Assembly (NCBI GenBank): GCA_017536625.1
Contig: JAFXGY010000001.1
Span: 1 to 45,730 of the forward strand
DNA from: Oscillospiraceae bacterium
Lineage (GTDB): Bacteria; Bacillota; Clostridia; Oscillospirales; Ruminococcaceae
DNA: 45,730 bases
Reading direction: 5' to 3'
The stretch's first letter is position 1; each line of letters starts with the position of its first letter. Under the pieces are notes generated by a model. It searched no databases, was not told the origin of the DNA, and saw nothing but the letters and a program-made list of their open reading frames with translations. Below are positions 33,039-41,224 of the stretch, piece after piece. A program made the position numbers and the translations under genes.

Positions 33039-33052
33039 GTGCGGAAGCTTTT
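33024..33052 (+). terminator. Terminator overlapping the 3' end of the MerR-like gene
   Basis: 12-bp stem (33024-33035 with 33041-33052). The 5' arm encodes the last residues and the TGA stop is in the loop, so a ribosome finishing the gene would open the hairpin. Confidence 0.75.
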
Positions 33053-33058
33053 ATTGTT

Positions 33059-33943
33059 TTATTGTTTCTTTTTTATAAAACTGTGCACATCGTTATGGAG
33101 CTTCATCTTTGGGTCGTCGCGGTGGTCGGTAAGTTCCTTATTGATAAGTGCTCCGATAAAAACGATGTTGCTGAGGATATAAAGCCAGAGCATCAGAATA
33201 ATTACTGAAGCAAGAGAGCCATATACTGCAGAATATTTAACCGAAGAACTTATGAACCATGAAAAAAATCCGCTGACTACGGTGAAAAGTAAGGAACCTA
33301 TCGCCGCACCCGGAAGTATCTTCATTTTATAAGGGCTTCTCCAGGCGCTGAAATAATAAATAATATAAAGCATTCCGGCGGAAAGAAGTTCGAGTATTAT
33401 AAATCGCACCCAGTTCCAGAGATATGCAAGGTCTGCAAGCTCTATGAATTCAAAAAGCTCGAAAACCGGAACGAGAAGGTTTATAAGCCATTTTCCGGCA
33501 ACTACTATGATTGCGAAAAGATAGACCGCAAAAAGCAAGGCAACGGCATATATAAAGCTGAAAATGAACCTTGCGGCATCGTTTCCGCCGCGGCTTTCGA
33601 ATATTTCCCGAAGAGAATCAGTCAGCATTCGGAAGGCGGAAGCACCGGTGAAAACAGCTGTTGAAATGCCGATTATAAGCAGACCGTTTGATTGTGAACC
33701 GGTATAACTCAGATAATCCTCAATTATCGAGAGAACACCGGAAGGAATGATATATGAAAATTCTTCGAGGAAAATCACGATATTTTCCCCAAAGACCCCA
33801 AGTATCCACTGAACGCAGATAAGCATAGGGAAAAGGGTCATTATAAGAAAATATGAAAGGGAAGCGGCAGAACGGTTCAGCCGCATACCAAGGAATTTTT
33901 CAGTAATGCTGATTATTCCTTTTACTGAAAAAATACGGTTCAT
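33059..33943 (-). CDS. YihY/BrkB family membrane protein
   Basis: 294 residues from ATG 33943. Six predicted helices and the family segments RLNRSAASLSYFLIMTLFPML near the N-terminus and YGSLASVIILMLWLYILSNIVFIGALINKE near the C-terminus are present. The family was once named ribonuclease BN, but the members are integral membrane proteins of unresolved function, possibly transport. Monocistronic with a good promoter. The C-terminal tail is charged and cytosolic. Confidence 0.92.
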   Translation of the reverse strand: MNRIFSVKGIISITEKFLGMRLNRSAASLSYFLIMTLFPMLICVQWILGVFGENIVIFLEEFSYIIPSGVLSIIEDYLSYTGSQSNGLLIIGISTAVFTGASAFRMLTDSLREIFESRGGNDAARFIFSFIYAVALLFAVYLFAIIVVAGKWLINLLVPVFELFEFIELADLAYLWNWVRFIILELLSAGMLYIIYYFSAWRSPYKMKILPGAAIGSLLFTVVSGFFSWFISSSVKYSAVYGSLASVIILMLWLYILSNIVFIGALINKELTDHRDDPKMKLHNDVHSFIKKKQ

Positions 33944-33985
33944 CAAAAACACCTGTTAAAACAATGAATTTTATGTTATATTAAT

Positions 33986-34013
33986 ATTATACTACCGGGA
34001 AGAAAAAATTCAA
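33986..34013 (-). promoter_or_regulatory. Promoter of the YihY/BrkB-type gene
   Basis: Minus strand TTGAAT (34008-34013), 16-bp spacer, TATAAT (33986-33991). Confidence 0.75.
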
Positions 34014-34059
34014 CTTTTCGGATTATAAAATTTAGTTTACAGAAATGAAGGAGAATATT

Positions 34060-34560
34060 TTGACGAAATTTGAAGATATTCTTATTTTACATTTTGAAAA
34101 TTATCCTTTGATGACTCCGCAGGATGCGGTAAAACTTTGCTATCAAAGCGCTTTCGGGTGCGGCCATCTAATAAAAAATGAAGAATTTGCTTTGAGCATG
34201 CTCAAAAAAGAATTTGACGAAACAGAATCTTCCTTCGATGCTCAGCTCTTTGAACCCATAGGAAGTGGATATCTGCGGCTTAATCTTCAAAGGGCAAAAT
34301 ATGAAGAAATTCCGGCGGAAAGAATATGCGAAATATTTATTAAAAGTGCAAATGAAGGAGAAAAAACGGATTTGGAACCGAAAATAAAACTTCTTCGCAA
34401 GCTTGCAAAAGAAGGAAAAACGCCTTTTTCCGCAGAAGAACTTTCCTTTTTTCTTTCGAAATATAACGGCGAAATGCTGAGCCACAGCGAAATTTACGGA
34501 AAAGAGTATAAACCCGCATACAGGGTAATTACGGAAAAACTTGCGAAAGAATTGCAATAA
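34060..34560 (+). CDS. Conserved-looking clostridial protein of unknown function, TTG start
   Basis: 166 residues. The start is set at TTG 34060 because AAGGAG (34048-34053) would otherwise lie inside the coding region of a frame starting at 34045. Soluble and mostly helical. Distinctive blocks are YQSAFGCGHLI, EPIGSGYLRLNLQ and YKPAYRVI, with a His in SHSEIYG. I have no named family for it. DUF2284 and another unknown protein follow on the same strand. Confidence 0.75.
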   Translation: MTKFEDILILHFENYPLMTPQDAVKLCYQSAFGCGHLIKNEEFALSMLKKEFDETESSFDAQLFEPIGSGYLRLNLQRAKYEEIPAERICEIFIKSANEGEKTDLEPKIKLLRKLAKEGKTPFSAEELSFFLSKYNGEMLSHSEIYGKEYKPAYRVITEKLAKELQ

Positions 34561-34611
34561 ATTTTCTGTTATGCTATTATAGATAATAGTTTATAATTAA
34601 TAGGTGATAAT

Positions 34612-35217
34612 ATGATTCGCTTCAGAAAAGCAAAAGGAATAAAATCTGTCGAACGCAGTTATGAAAAAATAAAAACTTCGGATTACCTTCGGGATTTTGT
34701 CGAGGTGGAAAGATTTATCGAATGCTGCAAAATGTGCCCGAATTTCGGCGCAAAATGGGGCTGCCCACCCTATGCATTCGACGTAAAAGAAAAATATTGG
34801 AAAAACTATAAATATCTTCATCTTTTTGCATATAAAATGTATCTTGAAGATGACCTTGTGGAGCACGGAATGACAGAGGAACAGGTGGATGAACTTGTGC
34901 TTGGAATCCGCCACCAGAATTATATCCTTGCAAGCAAGTGGATCCTTTCTGTAGAAAGGGCAAATCCGGGTTCCTTTGCGCTTGACGGCGGTCATTGTGC
35001 AAAATGCAAACGCTGCACAAGACCGAAAGGAAAACCCTGCCGTCACGAAGATGATATTCGTCCCGCAATCGATGCCATCGGCGGAAATTTGGTTAAAACC
35101 GCGGAAGATATTTTCGGAACGAAAATCCTTTGGATTGAAAACGGAAAAGCCCCGGAATATTTTCTTTTCATTGTAGGGCTTCTTAGCGATTCCGAAGAAA
35201 TTACCGTAAACGATTGA
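34612..35217 (+). CDS. DUF2284 Cys-rich metal-binding protein
   Basis: 201 residues. The first cluster is CCKMCPNFGAKWGCPP (about 39-54), the second CAKCKRCTRPKGKPCRHEDD (about 129-148), the usual DUF2284 layout, and AIDAIGGN follows. The Cys pattern suggests a metal or Fe-S centre; no activity has been established that I can name. The RBS TAGGTGAT precedes ATG 34612. The next gene starts 10 bp later. Confidence 0.9.
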   Translation: MIRFRKAKGIKSVERSYEKIKTSDYLRDFVEVERFIECCKMCPNFGAKWGCPPYAFDVKEKYWKNYKYLHLFAYKMYLEDDLVEHGMTEEQVDELVLGIRHQNYILASKWILSVERANPGSFALDGGHCAKCKRCTRPKGKPCRHEDDIRPAIDAIGGNLVKTAEDIFGTKILWIENGKAPEYFLFIVGLLSDSEEITVND

Positions 35218-35227
35218 GGTTTTGAAT

Positions 35228-36037
35228 ATGAAATACGAAGAATCCATAAAACTTCTTAATGAAATGAAGGGGGAAGAGCTTTTTCAAAAGCTTGAAAGCC
35301 TTAAAAACCGCGAAAATCTTTCCCAAGAAGAGGTTGAATCCCTCCTTGAAGAAACCGTCGGAACTATATTTTCCGCATCAAAAGAGTTTAAAGCTCCGGA
35401 ACTTTACAGAGTTGTGAGAAACGGCGGAAAATGCCTTGAAAATCACGAAAAATCGCTTTTTGAAGAATCTCCGCTTTTCGGAGAGGATTATATCCGCCTT
35501 TTCGGAGATCCAATCATTCCTTTTGTTGAAGGAAAAATCAGAGAAGGAGAAACCATAAGCCTTATGACCTATCGCAAGGCCGTTGCGGAAAATCCCCTTG
35601 CGCTTCTGATGGAAGGATTCCCGGAAAATTCAAATGTTTTTGATATCCTTAAAAACGATGGGTTTGAAGAAAGCGGAAAAGAAAATTATCTTGAAATCGC
35701 CGCATTCATAAAAAGTGAACTTATCAAAGAAGAAAAAGACGAAGCGTTTATCCGTAAACTAAAAAATTATCTTGAAGGCGAAAATAAATGCGACGCTCTT
35801 TGCTATTCCCACGAAGGAGCTGATTATGCCGCGCTGCATAAAGATATAATTGACATTTATTACTGCTGCACAAGCGTGATTGTATGCCGCCTTGACTGGA
35901 TGGAAAATAAGGGGGAAATGGTTGAAGTTACACCTCTTTTCCATAGCAAATCTTTTGTCCTTCCGGGAAAAGATATTGAATATGAAGAATTCGGCGAAGT
36001 CGGAACCTTCACATTTGAAATGGATGATTACAGATAA
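35228..36037 (+). CDS. Uncharacterised protein, 269 residues
   Basis: From ATG 35228, with GAGG 8 nt upstream. Soluble and acidic, helical in the first two thirds, with a C-terminal beta-rich part (IIDIYYCCTSVIVCRLDW, then VTPLFHSKSFVLPGKD). No family is recognised with confidence. It is probably co-transcribed with the DUF2284 gene, and a strong terminator follows. Confidence 0.75.
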   Translation: MKYEESIKLLNEMKGEELFQKLESLKNRENLSQEEVESLLEETVGTIFSASKEFKAPELYRVVRNGGKCLENHEKSLFEESPLFGEDYIRLFGDPIIPFVEGKIREGETISLMTYRKAVAENPLALLMEGFPENSNVFDILKNDGFEESGKENYLEIAAFIKSELIKEEKDEAFIRKLKNYLEGENKCDALCYSHEGADYAALHKDIIDIYYCCTSVIVCRLDWMENKGEMVEVTPLFHSKSFVLPGKDIEYEEFGEVGTFTFEMDDYR

Positions 36038-36071
36038 AAAGATCCTGCAGAAATTTTTCTGCAGGATTTTT
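36038..36071. terminator. Bidirectional terminator between convergent genes
   Basis: Stem ATCCTGCAGAAA with its complement (36042-36053 with 36056-36067), short T-rich loop, A and T tracts at the ends. Confidence 0.85.
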
Positions 36072-36647
36072 TTACATTATGCCAAGAAAACCAAAGATAA
36101 TTCCGGCAGCGGCTGAAGCGCCGAGAATAACAATGGGGTGCGGATTGTATTTTTTAAGCACAAAAAAACATATTACCGCAAGAATAATCCCCGGAATGTT
36201 TATCAAATCAAAAAAAACTCCGGTTTGCTCAAAAAGAGGTATATCAATTAGAGATATTTTTACAACAGAAAAAAGTGCAGAACAGATAAGCGCAACAGAA
36301 ACCGCACGAAGTCCGTAAAAAGCGCCTTTGACAAATTTGTTTTCGTTAAATTTCTTAAGGAACTTTGAAACTATGCTGACGATTATTATTGAAGGAATGA
36401 TGAACCCGATTGTAGCCGCAATGGAACCGAAAATTCCGGCGGTGCTGAATCCGACATAGGTCGCCATATTGATTCCTATGGGGCCCGGGGTGGATTCCGA
36501 AACGGCGATCATATCCGCAAGCTGAGCATGGCTGAACCAGCCCGTTTTATCCGATATATCATAAAGAAACGGAAGGGAAGCAAGCCCTCCGCCGACGGTG
36601 AAAAGTCCGACCTTTAAAAATTCCCAAAAAAGATTTAAATATATCAT
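36072..36647 (-). CDS. Chromate transporter family protein, second half
   Basis: 191 residues, one CHR domain of about six helices. It has the family block FTVGGGLASLPFL and SESTPGPIGINMATYVG. In two-gene CHR systems two such halves pair in the membrane. The ATG overlaps the stop of the preceding half by 4 nt (ATGA). Chromate efflux is proven for some members, but the natural substrate in an anaerobe is uncertain. Confidence 0.9.
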   Translation of the reverse strand: MIYLNLFWEFLKVGLFTVGGGLASLPFLYDISDKTGWFSHAQLADMIAVSESTPGPIGINMATYVGFSTAGIFGSIAATIGFIIPSIIIVSIVSKFLKKFNENKFVKGAFYGLRAVSVALICSALFSVVKISLIDIPLFEQTGVFFDLINIPGIILAVICFFVLKKYNPHPIVILGASAAAGIIFGFLGIM

Positions 36648-37189
36648 TTTTTCAAACCTCCTTTAAGAAGGCTTGCAATGATTCCGAGGAAAGCAGCAAT
36701 TACTACGAAGAGAACAGGACTTATATCCGTAAAAACGGAAAGAATAAGCACCGCGGAAAAGAGGATAAGCGTAAATTTATCAATAATTGCCTTTTTGAAA
36801 AGTTTCAACACGGAAGTAAAAATCAAAACGCAAACCCCAACTCTTATTCCGGAAAAAGCGTACTGAACGATTGGAAGATCGGAAAAATTCTGTATAAGAG
36901 AAGCAATGGCCAAAATTATAATAATGGAAGGGGAAATCACGCCGAGAGATGCGGCAACTGCACCGGCAAGGCCTTTTACTTTATTGCCGATAAATACTGC
37001 AGTATTTACGGCGATAACGCCAGGAAGGCATTGCCCCACGGCGAAATAATCCATTAGTTCCGCTTCGGTTGCCCAGCCTTTTTTTTCAACGACTTCACGC
37101 TGGAGCATCGGAAGCATAGAATATCCTCCGCCGAAGGTTAGACCGCCGATTCTTGCGAAGGCAAGAAAAAGTTCCAGAAGTTCTTTCAT
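36644..37189 (-). CDS. Chromate transporter family protein, first half
   Basis: 181 residues, one CHR domain with FARIGGLTFGGGYSMLPML and VGQCLPGVIAVNTAVFIGNK. Translationally coupled to the second half. The RBS AAGGAG precedes ATG 37189, and a good promoter lies upstream. The two halves differ enough to imply an old split or paired duplication. Confidence 0.9.
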   Translation of the reverse strand: MKELLELFLAFARIGGLTFGGGYSMLPMLQREVVEKKGWATEAELMDYFAVGQCLPGVIAVNTAVFIGNKVKGLAGAVAASLGVISPSIIIILAIASLIQNFSDLPIVQYAFSGIRVGVCVLIFTSVLKLFKKAIIDKFTLILFSAVLILSVFTDISPVLFVVIAAFLGIIASLLKGGLKK

Positions 37190-37220
37190 TTATATCTCCT
37201 TGAAATAAAGATGATATATC

Positions 37221-37249
37221 ATTTTATCAAAAAAAGAATCCTTTGTAAA
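37221..37249 (-). promoter_or_regulatory. Promoter of the CHR transporter operon
   Basis: Minus strand TTTACA (37244-37249), 17-bp spacer, TAAAAT (37221-37226). Confidence 0.75.
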
Positions 37250-37261
37250 TATGATATGAAT

Positions 37262-37293
37262 AAAGCCGCAGATTATAAACTCTGCGGCTTTTT
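37262..37293 (-). terminator. Terminator after the anti-sigma-like gene
   Basis: 11-bp stem (37262-37272 with 37281-37291), core GCCGCAGA/TCTGCGGC, 8-nt loop. The T tract is better on the plus strand, but the position serves the minus-strand sigma operon. Confidence 0.7.
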
Positions 37294-37297
37294 CTTT

Positions 37298-38599
37298 TCA
37301 GTTGAAGTTTCCGTTCCATAAAGGAAGTCCGGTAATATATTTCATTTCAACAGCAGGAACGTAATATGCGCCGAATTCTTTAAATCCGTCAAAATTTCCT
37401 GCCTTTGTATTATCAAGCGTACCGGGTATTTCTATAAGAAAACGATAATATGGCATCCATATTTTTTCGGAAGTACGACTTCTGTAAAGAAGTTCAACCC
37501 GCGCAATATATTCCTCACCGGGGATTTCATAAGGAACCGTTGTGATATAATTTCCGCCAAGCAGCATTTCTTTTGCTTCTTCAGGGGAAATAATCGGGTA
37601 TTCACCGATTTTTTCGGCGCATGAAAGATAATCGTTTATTCTGATGAGCATGAGTTTTCCTTCGTCGTTCGGCGCAACATCAACCTTATTGAAAGCAAAA
37701 TTCAGCATATCACTCAGTTCATCGCCGGAAAAATCATAAATGCTGTAGCTTCTGTTTTGATTTCCGTCAAAGGTATAATCTGCCCAGCTTATAAAAGTGG
37801 GTTCTTCAACGCCAATGAAATCACTGTAGCTCTGATATACATACGAAAGGATCTCAAAAGCTTCGCCGTCGGTTGTTCCGGAATATGTGAAGTTATAATT
37901 TTCCGGAAGTTCGAGACCTTCACGGAAGCGGTTTTCTTCTTTCCCGAATCTTGCAACGATCTGCCCGGAGGAGGAAACGTCGATACAGCAGTTTTCCGTA
38001 TAGGTATAGGTAAGGGTTACTGTATCAGCAGGAAAGTCGATTCCGGAAGTGGTTTCGCCAAGGGTCTCTTTTATAATTTCGTTTATTTCGGCATCAAGCG
38101 CTTTTGCAGAAAAATCGAGTTTTTCGAGCATGGCTTCTTCTCCGATTCCGGGAAGGGCAATGCCTGTTTCATGGAAAGATTTGTTTTCGAAAACCGGAAG
38201 AGTTTCGAAAACCATATTTTCATTCCATGGGTTTCCGCTGTCAAGTTCAGAAACGTCGTGCGCAATGTATCCTTCCCACCCGTATGCCATACCTTCAGCT
38301 TCTTCATAATGCAGAATCGGCAGATTTTCATAACCGCCGTATTCCTGCTCGGTTCCGCTTATAAAACCGGGGTTTTCTGTTCCGCTGTTAAGAGGAAAAT
38401 CATTCGGTTCATCAATGGGAGGCTCTGAAACATCGAAGGCTTTTATGCCTGCAAGGGCAATTATTGCAATTGCTGCTGCAGAAGCACCGTATCGAAGCCA
38501 GATGTTTTTTCGATTTTTCGGTTTCCTCGTTTCGTTTGCGGATTTTATTATTTCATCGTCAATATCATTGATTGCGCGGCTGATATCTTCTGAATTCAT
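37298..38599 (-). CDS. Membrane protein with anti-sigma-like architecture, partner of the ECF sigma factor
   Basis: 433 residues. A short cytosolic N-terminus (1-35, acidic then Lys/Arg-rich), one helix (about 36-53), then a large external domain of about 380 residues with no recognised fold. This order, and the 4-nt overlap with the ECF sigma gene, match membrane anti-sigma factors that hold sigma until an envelope signal arrives. The cytosolic part is too short for a classical zinc anti-sigma domain, so binding is unproven. The external part might instead be the output of the regulon. Confidence 0.72.
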   Translation of the reverse strand: MNSEDISRAINDIDDEIIKSANETRKPKNRKNIWLRYGASAAAIAIIALAGIKAFDVSEPPIDEPNDFPLNSGTENPGFISGTEQEYGGYENLPILHYEEAEGMAYGWEGYIAHDVSELDSGNPWNENMVFETLPVFENKSFHETGIALPGIGEEAMLEKLDFSAKALDAEINEIIKETLGETTSGIDFPADTVTLTYTYTENCCIDVSSSGQIVARFGKEENRFREGLELPENYNFTYSGTTDGEAFEILSYVYQSYSDFIGVEEPTFISWADYTFDGNQNRSYSIYDFSGDELSDMLNFAFNKVDVAPNDEGKLMLIRINDYLSCAEKIGEYPIISPEEAKEMLLGGNYITTVPYEIPGEEYIARVELLYRSRTSEKIWMPYYRFLIEIPGTLDNTKAGNFDGFKEFGAYYVPAVEMKYITGLPLWNGNFN

Positions 38600-39156
38600 A
38601 TATTAAATCCCTCCTTTTCAAGGTGTTCTTTAAGGGCTTTTCGTGTTCGGAAAAGGCTGCTTTTGATTTTCGATTCTCCGCAGCCGAAAAAGGAAGCAAT
38701 TTCCTTTATCGAATCGGAATAGAAATATCTGCAAACGAATATATCACGGGATTCCTTCGGAATTGAAAGCAGAAAGCGGTTAATACTTTCCGCAAGAAGG
38801 CGGTGCTCAAAGATGTTTTCGGTTGAGCACGCATCCGGAACACATTCTTCAAGTTCCGAAAGGGAAAGAGAATATTCAGATTTTCCGCGTTTTTCGGCAT
38901 TCTTTTTTCGGAAAATATCAATGGCGAGACCTCTTGTTATTTTTCCGAGGAAAGTTTGGAGCACCGATGGATTTTGCGGAGGAATGGTATTCCATGCCCG
39001 GAAATAAGTATCGTTCACACATTCCTTGCTGTCCTCGTCATCAAAAACAATATTATTTGCAATTTTTAAAAGATAACGGCCGTATTTTCGTTCTGTTTCA
39101 GCAATCGCGTTTTCGTTTCTGTCAAAATAAAGTTTGATTATTCCGGAATCTTCCAT
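38596..39156 (-). CDS. ECF-type RNA polymerase sigma factor
   Basis: 186 residues. Sigma region 2 spans about 8-80 (DDEDSKECVNDTYFRAWNTIP is region 2.2-2.3), region 4 about 125-180 (PKESRDIFVCRYFYSDSIKEIA, then GCGESKIKSSLFRTRKAL as recognition helix). Region 3 is absent, as in all ECF factors. It redirects polymerase to AAC/CGT-type promoters; one such sequence lies just upstream, suggesting autoregulation. AAAGGAGG precedes ATG 39156. Confidence 0.94.
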   Translation of the reverse strand: MEDSGIIKLYFDRNENAIAETERKYGRYLLKIANNIVFDDEDSKECVNDTYFRAWNTIPPQNPSVLQTFLGKITRGLAIDIFRKKNAEKRGKSEYSLSLSELEECVPDACSTENIFEHRLLAESINRFLLSIPKESRDIFVCRYFYSDSIKEIASFFGCGESKIKSSLFRTRKALKEHLEKEGFNI

Positions 39157-39180
39157 AAAAAATACCTCCTTTCAACCATA

Positions 39181-39208
39181 TATCACGCAGTTTTTTAAAA
39201 AAGGTTGC
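39181..39208 (-). promoter_or_regulatory. Probable autoregulated ECF promoter
   Basis: Minus strand GCAACC (39203-39208) and CGTGATA (39181-39187), with exactly 16 bp between AAC and CGT, the usual ECF -35/-10 geometry, 25 nt before the sigma start. Confidence 0.65.
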
Positions 39209-39218
39209 GCATAAAAAC

Positions 39219-39247
39219 AAAAAATCCCGCATAACGCGGGATTTTTT
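39219..39247 (-). terminator. Terminator of the 114-residue membrane protein gene
   Basis: 12-bp stem (39219-39230 with 39236-39247), core TCCCGC/GCGGGA, T tracts on both strands. Confidence 0.85.
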
Positions 39248-39592
39248 TCACTGTTTGGTAAAATAATGTCCGAGATATTTTTTGTTGTTATAAATGCGCA
39301 TGAAAAATCCGACAATGAAAACAACAAGGGAAATTACAGAAATTATGGTGCTCAAAAGAGCATTGCTGTCCATAAAAGTTGCGGAGATACCGAAAATGAT
39401 AAAACCAAGTCCGATAAGCGAGCATCCGATTGACTCGTTTTTGCACCAGTCATCATATTTTTCGATGGTCTTTTTGGATTTAAGCTTCATTTTTGCTTCA
39501 TAAGGAACAAATTTCTGATTTCTTGCGTTTTTTGCTCGGCCAAGAAATACAATGCCGAGCACGATGCCGAGAATAAGATATAAATAGTTCAT
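39248..39592 (-). CDS. Small membrane protein, about three helices
   Basis: 114 residues. The first helix is at 2-18, a charged cytosolic loop (19-52, Lys-rich) follows, then two helices near 55-73 and 78-98. No family is recognised. Ribosome site GGAGGAAA precedes ATG 39592. The gene's own terminator separates it from the ECF sigma unit. Confidence 0.75.
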   Translation of the reverse strand: MNYLYLILGIVLGIVFLGRAKNARNQKFVPYEAKMKLKSKKTIEKYDDWCKNESIGCSLIGLGFIIFGISATFMDSNALLSTIISVISLVVFIVGFFMRIYNNKKYLGHYFTKQ

Positions 39593-39742
39593 TTCAAGTT
39601 TCCTCCGGAAAAATTCTTTATATAGAATAGCATAAAATTCATTATTATAAAAGGGGTTTGTTTCAAATAATTAAAAAATACTCAAAACTTGTATTATTTT
39701 TCAACAGCTTTTTATGTTTATCGGAGAAAAGAGGAAAAAATG

Positions 39743-39771
39743 TTGCAAATGAAACAATTTGAGTTTATTAT
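39743..39771 (+). promoter_or_regulatory. MATE transporter promoter
   Basis: TTGCAA (39743-39748), 17-bp spacer, TATTAT (39766-39771), 37 nt before the start. Confidence 0.6.
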
Positions 39772-39807
39772 TCATAAAGGAATATTTCAGAGAAGGGGGA
39801 AATTTAT

Positions 39808-41160
39808 ATGGCTTCAAAAGGCGGAACGCTCATGACTGAAGGCAATATTTGGAGCAGGATCATAAAATTTGCCCTTCCTTTGATGCTCGGTTATCTTTTT
39901 CAGCAGCTTTATACCGCCGTTGACAGCATTATAGTGGGAAATTTTGTCAGCAAACAGGCTCTTGCGGCTGTTGGAACTACCACCCCGATAGTCAATATGC
40001 TCATCGGTTTTTTCACAGGACTTTCAAGCGGCGCTTCGGTTGTTATTGCAAGAAACTTCGGTGCTCAGAACGAAAAGAAGGTTCAGGATGCGGTTCATAC
40101 CGCCATAGGAATGATTTTTATCCTCAGCATCTTCGCAACAGCCATTGGGGTTTTTATGGTCCCTTATATGCTTCGCTTCATGAAAACTCCGGACGATGTT
40201 TTTACTGAATCGGAAACTTATCTTACGATTTATTTTGCGGGAATAGCATCGCTTATGATTTATAATATGGGCGCGGCAATACTTCGTGCAGTTGGGGATT
40301 CGAAAAAGCCGCTTTATTTTCTGATCGCTTCTTCAGTGGTCAATGTTGTTTTTGACCTTATTTTTGTTGTGGCATTCAAAATGGGAGTTGCGGGTGCCGC
40401 TTATGCAACCGTTATTTCGCAAATTATATCAGCTGCTCTTGTGCTTATTACTTTGACGAAAACAAACGGAATTTTCAAAATCCATTGGAACAAAGTGAAA
40501 ATGCACAGCTACGTTATGAAAGAAATTCTGCATATAGGTTTTCCCACTGCGCTTCAGCAGAGCATAACTTCTTTTTCAAACGTTTTTGTTCAGTCATACA
40601 TCAACTCTTTCGGTTCTTCCGTTATGGCGGCATGGTCCGCATATATCAAAATTGACCATTTTGCGATAATTCCACTCGACAGCATTGCCATGAGCATCAC
40701 AACTTTTGTCGGGCAGAACCTTGGGGTCAAAAATGTCAAAAGGGCAGAGAAGGGAACAAAATATGCTGCAATTCTTGCCATTGCCGCAACGGCGGCAATT
40801 TCCGTACCGATTATTATTTTTGCTCCAAATTTAATTATGCTTTTCAATAAAGAAGCAGAAGTTGTTGAATACGGCATGTTCCTTCTTCGTTTTATGACTC
40901 CGTTTTATTCCCTTGTTGCGATAAATTCGGTACTTTCAGGTGCTCTTTGCGGAAGCGGCGAAACAAGAGTTCCGACAGCAATAAGGCTTTTTTCCTTCGT
41001 TGTGTTCCGCCAGATATATCTTTTCTTTGTAACGCAATATACGGAATCTTTTGTTGCGGTTGCTCTCGGATATCCTCTTGGCTGGATAATAAGCGCCGTT
41101 TTCGGAACGATTTATTATATGCATAAAAAACGTGAAATCGAAATCAGATTTTCGGATTAA
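39808..41160 (+). CDS. MATE family efflux transporter
   Basis: 450 residues with twelve predicted helices in two related bundles, the standard MATE size. N-terminal PLMLGYLFQQLYTAVDSIIVGNFVS and the second-half FPTALQQSITSFSNVFVQSYIN are family signatures. MATE proteins export cationic drugs or metabolites in exchange for Na+ or H+; the substrate is unknown. The start ATG 39808 has AGAAGGGGGAA. The terminator overlaps the next gene's control region. Confidence 0.95.
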   Translation: MASKGGTLMTEGNIWSRIIKFALPLMLGYLFQQLYTAVDSIIVGNFVSKQALAAVGTTTPIVNMLIGFFTGLSSGASVVIARNFGAQNEKKVQDAVHTAIGMIFILSIFATAIGVFMVPYMLRFMKTPDDVFTESETYLTIYFAGIASLMIYNMGAAILRAVGDSKKPLYFLIASSVVNVVFDLIFVVAFKMGVAGAAYATVISQIISAALVLITLTKTNGIFKIHWNKVKMHSYVMKEILHIGFPTALQQSITSFSNVFVQSYINSFGSSVMAAWSAYIKIDHFAIIPLDSIAMSITTFVGQNLGVKNVKRAEKGTKYAAILAIAATAAISVPIIIFAPNLIMLFNKEAEVVEYGMFLLRFMTPFYSLVAINSVLSGALCGSGETRVPTAIRLFSFVVFRQIYLFFVTQYTESFVAVALGYPLGWIISAVFGTIYYMHKKREIEIRFSD

Positions 41161-41164
41161 GTAC

Positions 41165-41222
41165 TTTAAAAACCTCCCGAAAAATGGTACAATGTATGTA
41201 TCATTTTTTAGGAGGCTTTTTT
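41165..41222 (+). promoter_or_regulatory. Overlapping MATE terminator, cupin promoter and cupin RBS
   Basis: A long hairpin (41173-41177 and 41179-41191 with 41197-41209 and 41211-41215) followed by TTTTTT ends the MATE transcript. Inside it, TTTAAA (41165-41170), a 17-bp spacer and TACAAT (41188-41193, extended TGG) form a promoter. The 3' arm GGAGG (41211-41215) is the cupin ribosome site. Confidence 0.65.
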
Positions 41223-41224
41223 CT

